Of a DNA stretch of 64,000 nt, positions 61,086 through 64,000 are shown piece by piece. Location: assembly GCA_964391195.1 (NCBI GenBank), contig CAYMLG010000002.1, positions 124,001 to 188,000 of the forward strand. The letters run 5' to 3'. Each line of letters begins with the position of its first letter. The first letter of the stretch is position 1. The DNA comes from JAAYXE01 sp964391195 (lineage in GTDB: Bacteria; Chloroflexota; Anaerolineae; Anaerolineales; UBA4823). Below the pieces are notes generated by a model. The model did no database searches and had not been told where the DNA came from. It worked only from the letters and a program-made list of their open reading frames with translations. Made by a program: the position numbers and the translations under genes.

Positions 61086-61985
61086 ATGAAACGTGCGGTG
61101 AGCATCAGCATCGGTTCATCCAAGCGCAATAAATCGGTGCAGGTTACCCTGCTGGGTGAGACGGTGTGTATCGAACGAATTGGAACGGACGGCGATATGG
61201 AAAAAGCCGCCCAACTCTACCGGGAACTGGATGGAAAGGTAGACGCCTTTGGCGTGGGCGGCGCGGACCTGGGGGTAAAGGTCGCCGACAAGTGGTACCC
61301 GCTGTACTCGGTGCAGTCGATGGTGCGGTACATCAAGCAGACGCCGGTGGTCGACGGCGAGGGGCTGAAAAACACGCTGGAATATCGCCTGGCGCCGTTC
61401 ATCGAAGCCCGCCTGGGACACGAGCTGCGCGAGAAGACGGTTTTCGTCACCCTGGGGGTCGACCGCTGGGGGATGTCGAAATCTTTCCTGGATGCGGGCT
61501 ACCATTGCACCTTCGGCGATCTCATGTTCGGGCTCGGTGTGCCCTTTGCCGTCCATTCCGAGCGTGCGCTCAAGATGCTGGCGGCCCTGCTGATGCCGGT
61601 TGCCGGACGACTGCCTTTCAAGTGGGTTTACCCAACCGGGAAGGAACAAGACCGGCGCATCCCGAAATGGGAAAAGTACTACCGCCGGGCAGAAGTGATC
61701 GCCGGAGATTGCCATTATGTGAAACGCCACATGCCAGATCACTTGGAGGGTAAGATCATCGCCACCAACACCACCACCCCGGCCGATGTTGAATTGTTCC
61801 GCCAGGTGGGGGTAAAATACCTAATCACCTCCACCCCCGTGCTGGAGGGGCGCTCTTTCGGAACGAACATGATGGAGGCCGCCCTGGTGGCCATCGCAGG
61901 CAAAGGCCGTAAGCTGACGTATAATGAACTTAACGAGCTATTAGATCTTCTTAAATTTGAACCTCAATTACAGGAGTTGAACTGA
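61086..61985 (+). CDS. Conserved protein, often labelled quinate/shikimate dehydrogenase-like
   Basis: This 299-residue protein starts RAVSISIGSSKRNKSVQV and continues with ERIGTDGDMEKA and VDAFGVGGADLG. I recall the family being named quinate 5-dehydrogenase in databases, but I see no classical dehydrogenase nucleotide motif near the start, so the activity is uncertain. The last 100 residues (IIATNTTTPADVELFRQVGV) may bind a nucleotide. TAGGAG lies upstream. It is 1 nt before the nucleotidyltransferase gene, suggesting a shared pathway. Confidence 0.6.
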   Translation: MKRAVSISIGSSKRNKSVQVTLLGETVCIERIGTDGDMEKAAQLYRELDGKVDAFGVGGADLGVKVADKWYPLYSVQSMVRYIKQTPVVDGEGLKNTLEYRLAPFIEARLGHELREKTVFVTLGVDRWGMSKSFLDAGYHCTFGDLMFGLGVPFAVHSERALKMLAALLMPVAGRLPFKWVYPTGKEQDRRIPKWEKYYRRAEVIAGDCHYVKRHMPDHLEGKIIATNTTTPADVELFRQVGVKYLITSTPVLEGRSFGTNMMEAALVAIAGKGRKLTYNELNELLDLLKFEPQLQELN

Positions 61986-61986
61986 C

Positions 61987-62775
61987 GTGGATGCAGTGCT
62001 TACCGCCGGTGGTATCCCCCAACCAGGGGAACCATTGTACGAATACACGCTAGGAAAACCCAAGGCGCTGCTCGATGTGGCCGGTAAACCTATGGTTCAG
62101 TGGGTGCTGGATGCCCTGACCGGATCCAACAAAGTCGAGCGGATCGTCGTCGTAGGCCTGACGGAAGATAGTGGGATTGTTTCCCCCAAGATTGCAGCTT
62201 ATGTCCCCGGGCAAGGCGGGCTGGTGCAAAACGTGCTGGCCGGGATGAAAAAGGTGCTGGAGACCAATCCTGCCGCTCATCACGTGCTGTACGTCTCCTC
62301 CGATATCCCCGCCATCACCCCGGATATGGTGGACTGGGTGATCGATACCGCCTCGCAGAGCGACGAGGATGCCTACTACAATCTGATCACCCGAGAAGTG
62401 ATGGAGGCCCGTTTCCCCAACTCCAGGCGCTCATTCACCAAGCTCAAAGATGTGGAGGTGTGCGGGGGAGATATGAACGTGCTGCGGGCGCTTACCGTCA
62501 CCGGAAATGACGAGCTGTGGGACCGGATTGTCGCCGCCAGAAAGAACGTGTTCAAGCAGGCTTCCCTCATTGGTTTCGACACCCTCATCCTGCTGGCCTT
62601 GCGGCTGATCACGCTGGAGCAGGGTGTGGAGCGAGCCACCAGGCGGCTGAAGATCACCGGGCGGGCTGTGCTGTGCCCATACGCCGAAGTGGGGATGGAT
62701 GTGGACAAGCCACACCAGTTGGAGATGGTTCGAGCCTACCTGCAGCGCAAGTCAATGGCTGCAGCCGGAGCCTGA
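61987..62775 (+). CDS. MobA-like nucleotidyltransferase (NTP-transferase domain)
   Basis: This 262-residue protein starts at GTG with VDAVLTAGG and continues with LGKPKALLDVAGKPMVQWVL, the NTP-binding and Lys motif of MobA/GlmU-like transferases. Later parts include VSSDIPAITPDMV, with the Asp that holds magnesium. It activates a sugar, cofactor or polar head group with a nucleotide. The substrate is unknown. It may work with the neighbouring unknown protein or the PAP2 phosphatase. Confidence 0.8.
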   Translation: MDAVLTAGGIPQPGEPLYEYTLGKPKALLDVAGKPMVQWVLDALTGSNKVERIVVVGLTEDSGIVSPKIAAYVPGQGGLVQNVLAGMKKVLETNPAAHHVLYVSSDIPAITPDMVDWVIDTASQSDEDAYYNLITREVMEARFPNSRRSFTKLKDVEVCGGDMNVLRALTVTGNDELWDRIVAARKNVFKQASLIGFDTLILLALRLITLEQGVERATRRLKITGRAVLCPYAEVGMDVDKPHQLEMVRAYLQRKSMAAAGA

Positions 62776-62793
62776 CAGAGAAAAGGCCAGTCC

Positions 62794-63303
62794 TTGTTAA
62801 AGAGGCTGAGTGAATTTGATGCCACCCACAGCCAGCGCTTAACCATCGCCAACCGGCCCGGGGTAATGCGCTCGCTGGCGGTTTTCTTCGCCCATTCCGG
62901 CGATTCCTGGTTCTGGCTGGCCGGGTTGGGCCTCCTCTGGTTGTTTGGCAACGCGTACTGGCGAGAACGGGCGCTGATCCTGGCCGGCAGCATCCTGATC
63001 ACCGCGGTGTTGGTGCTGGTGATCAAGTTCAGCGTGCGCCGGCGCCGGCCCGAAGGCGAATGGGGGGCCTTATACCGCCGCACCGATCCGCACTCATTTC
63101 CATCCGGGCATGCGGCGCGGGCTGTGCTGCTGGCGGTCTTGGCCATCAGCCTGGGGCCCCCCTGGTTTGGCTTGCTGCTGGCGTTGTGGGCGCCGCTGGT
63201 CATCCTGGCACGGGTAGCCATGGGGGTGCACTACCTGTCGGATGTCGTAGCCGGCGCCGTGTTGGGGGGTCTGATCGGGACCCTGATCTCCTATCTCCTG
63301 TAA
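62794..63303 (+). CDS. PAP2-family membrane phosphatase
   Basis: This 169-residue integral membrane phosphatase has the three PAP2 motifs: KFSVRRRRP, PSGHA and ARVAMGVHYLSDV. It has about five transmembrane segments. The family includes undecaprenyl-diphosphate and phosphatidylglycerol-phosphate phosphatases. The start is a TTG at 62794 with AAAAGG 8 nt upstream. Confidence 0.87.
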   Translation: MLKRLSEFDATHSQRLTIANRPGVMRSLAVFFAHSGDSWFWLAGLGLLWLFGNAYWRERALILAGSILITAVLVLVIKFSVRRRRPEGEWGALYRRTDPHSFPSGHAARAVLLAVLAISLGPPWFGLLLALWAPLVILARVAMGVHYLSDVVAGAVLGGLIGTLISYLL

Positions 63304-63320
63304 ATTCTTCAGAACACCGG

Positions 63321-64000
63321 CTATTTCGATTGGGGCGGAGCAGACATCTCGCGCTTCAAGTTCTCAATGGCCGGGATGGGGGTCGGATCCACGTTGTACG
63401 CCATGGCCAGGTAATAAGCGACATAATCGCCGAAGTGCAGGGCAGTCCACTGGTGGGCGAGCGGGCTGCTGCCGGAAGCGGTGAACACATCTGTGTTGAA
63501 GCCTTCCAGCATAAAGCCTTTACGGGTCAGATCTGAGCGCAGCCGGTTGCGAGGGTGGTCTGAAGGGGCCTGCAGGAACAGGATGATCATGCGTGGGAAG
63601 AGTTCCTCCGGGTTCATGATCCCGGCCAGGGTGTTGTGATCGGCTTCCGGCAGGAACTCGAACTGCGCCCAGGCCTTGGCGACCTCGCTGATCTGCCCTT
63701 TCCAACGGCGAGACACCGGGGCCAGCAGGCCGGAGCCCATGACTGTTACCCAGCGTCCGATGAGCTGGCCAGCGATCCGCTTGGCCATGTTTCTGGCTGC
63801 CGGCACGCTCACCTGGATCTGGGTCTGCTGGCTGCGCATGGCAGATAGGGCGTCCTCCAGGTCTGCTTGCTGGTCGGGGATCAGGCCCAGGCGCACGAAA
63901 GCCGCCATGAGCAGGCCGAACGAAAAACCGACCGCCGCCCGCGGCTGGCCCTCATGCGTGAACGTCCACAGGGGGACGCCCTCTTCGCCGGCAAGTTGGG
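63321..64000 (-). CDS. Bifunctional phosphoglucose/phosphomannose isomerase, C-terminal part (runs off window)
   Basis: The frame is open to the window end and shows about 225 C-terminal residues of a SIS-domain PGI/PMI-type isomerase. Visible parts include LAGEEGVPLWTFTHEG and AAVGFSFGLLMAAFVRLGL at the edge, VTVMGSGLLAPVSRRWKGQI, and FLPEADHNTLAGIMNPEE, with the catalytic His. It interconverts glucose-6-phosphate, mannose-6-phosphate and fructose-6-phosphate. The N-terminal SIS domain lies outside the window. Confidence 0.85.
   Translation of the reverse strand, partial: QLAGEEGVPLWTFTHEGQPRAAVGFSFGLLMAAFVRLGLIPDQQADLEDALSAMRSQQTQIQVSVPAARNMAKRIAGQLIGRWVTVMGSGLLAPVSRRWKGQISEVAKAWAQFEFLPEADHNTLAGIMNPEELFPRMIILFLQAPSDHPRNRLRSDLTRKGFMLEGFNTDVFTASGSSPLAHQWTALHFGDYVAYYLAMAYNVDPTPIPAIENLKREMSAPPQSK

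Overview
The window is a scaffold (four gaps of exactly 100 N, at 31082-31181, 32459-32558, 40184-40283 and 43508-43607) from a GC-rich bacterium. The gene set suggests a member of the Chloroflexota, probably Anaerolineae. It combines many secreted lipoproteins, sortase and C25-type surface protease genes, a bacterial RIO kinase, a fused UvrA, and carbohydrate ABC and xanthine-dehydrogenase-type genes. This assignment is inferred from gene content, since no rRNA is present.

Layout: 1-500 holds the start of a lipoprotein gene behind a cobalamin riboswitch. 613-3354 is an ABC-2 exporter operon. 3652-8503 holds two transglutaminase-like genes, one of them fused to a complete UvrA. 8868-21957 is one long minus-strand catabolic operon running from a DeoR-type regulator through BtpA/SgcQ, two eIF2B-like proteins, an M29 aminopeptidase, a sugar-type ABC importer, a split molybdenum hydroxylase and an FGGY kinase. 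22232-23269 is a RIO kinase behind an attenuator-like leader. 23930-26489 holds an ECF-like sigma factor and a CAP-domain secreted protein under a c-di-GMP-I riboswitch. 26622-32101 is a surface operon (beta-propeller-like protein, gingipain-type protease, sortase). 32571-40451 is housekeeping: UvrC, PncC/CinA, MetG, the primary sigma factor, YceD and RdgB. 40507-43507 holds a histidine kinase, a membrane protein and a hydrolase, followed by tRNA-Val(GAC). 45271-48613 is the classical thrS-infC-rpmI-rplT block, with a T-box before thrS and an ATC start for infC. 48765-52259 holds a DUF1232 protein and two lipoprotein enzymes. 52335-59682 begins with a second attenuator-like leader before an atypical ABC ATPase and continues with a chain of tightly overlapping small-molecule enzymes. 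59776-64000 holds IlvE, a conserved protein of unclear role, a nucleotidyltransferase, PAP2 and PGI/PMI.

The most unusual items are these. (1) Two homologous 5' leaders, at 23385-23550 (minus) and 52370-52570 (plus), each carry a short ORF with matching context and a near-identical terminator; they precede unrelated genes (RIO kinase, atypical ABC ATPase). (2) A Met-rich, apparently leaderless leader peptide and terminator precede metG. (3) UvrA is fused to a transglutaminase domain that has lost its cysteine. (4) A 13-kb DeoR-headed operon has an unusual enzyme set and a molybdenum-cofactor subunit split into two translationally coupled genes.
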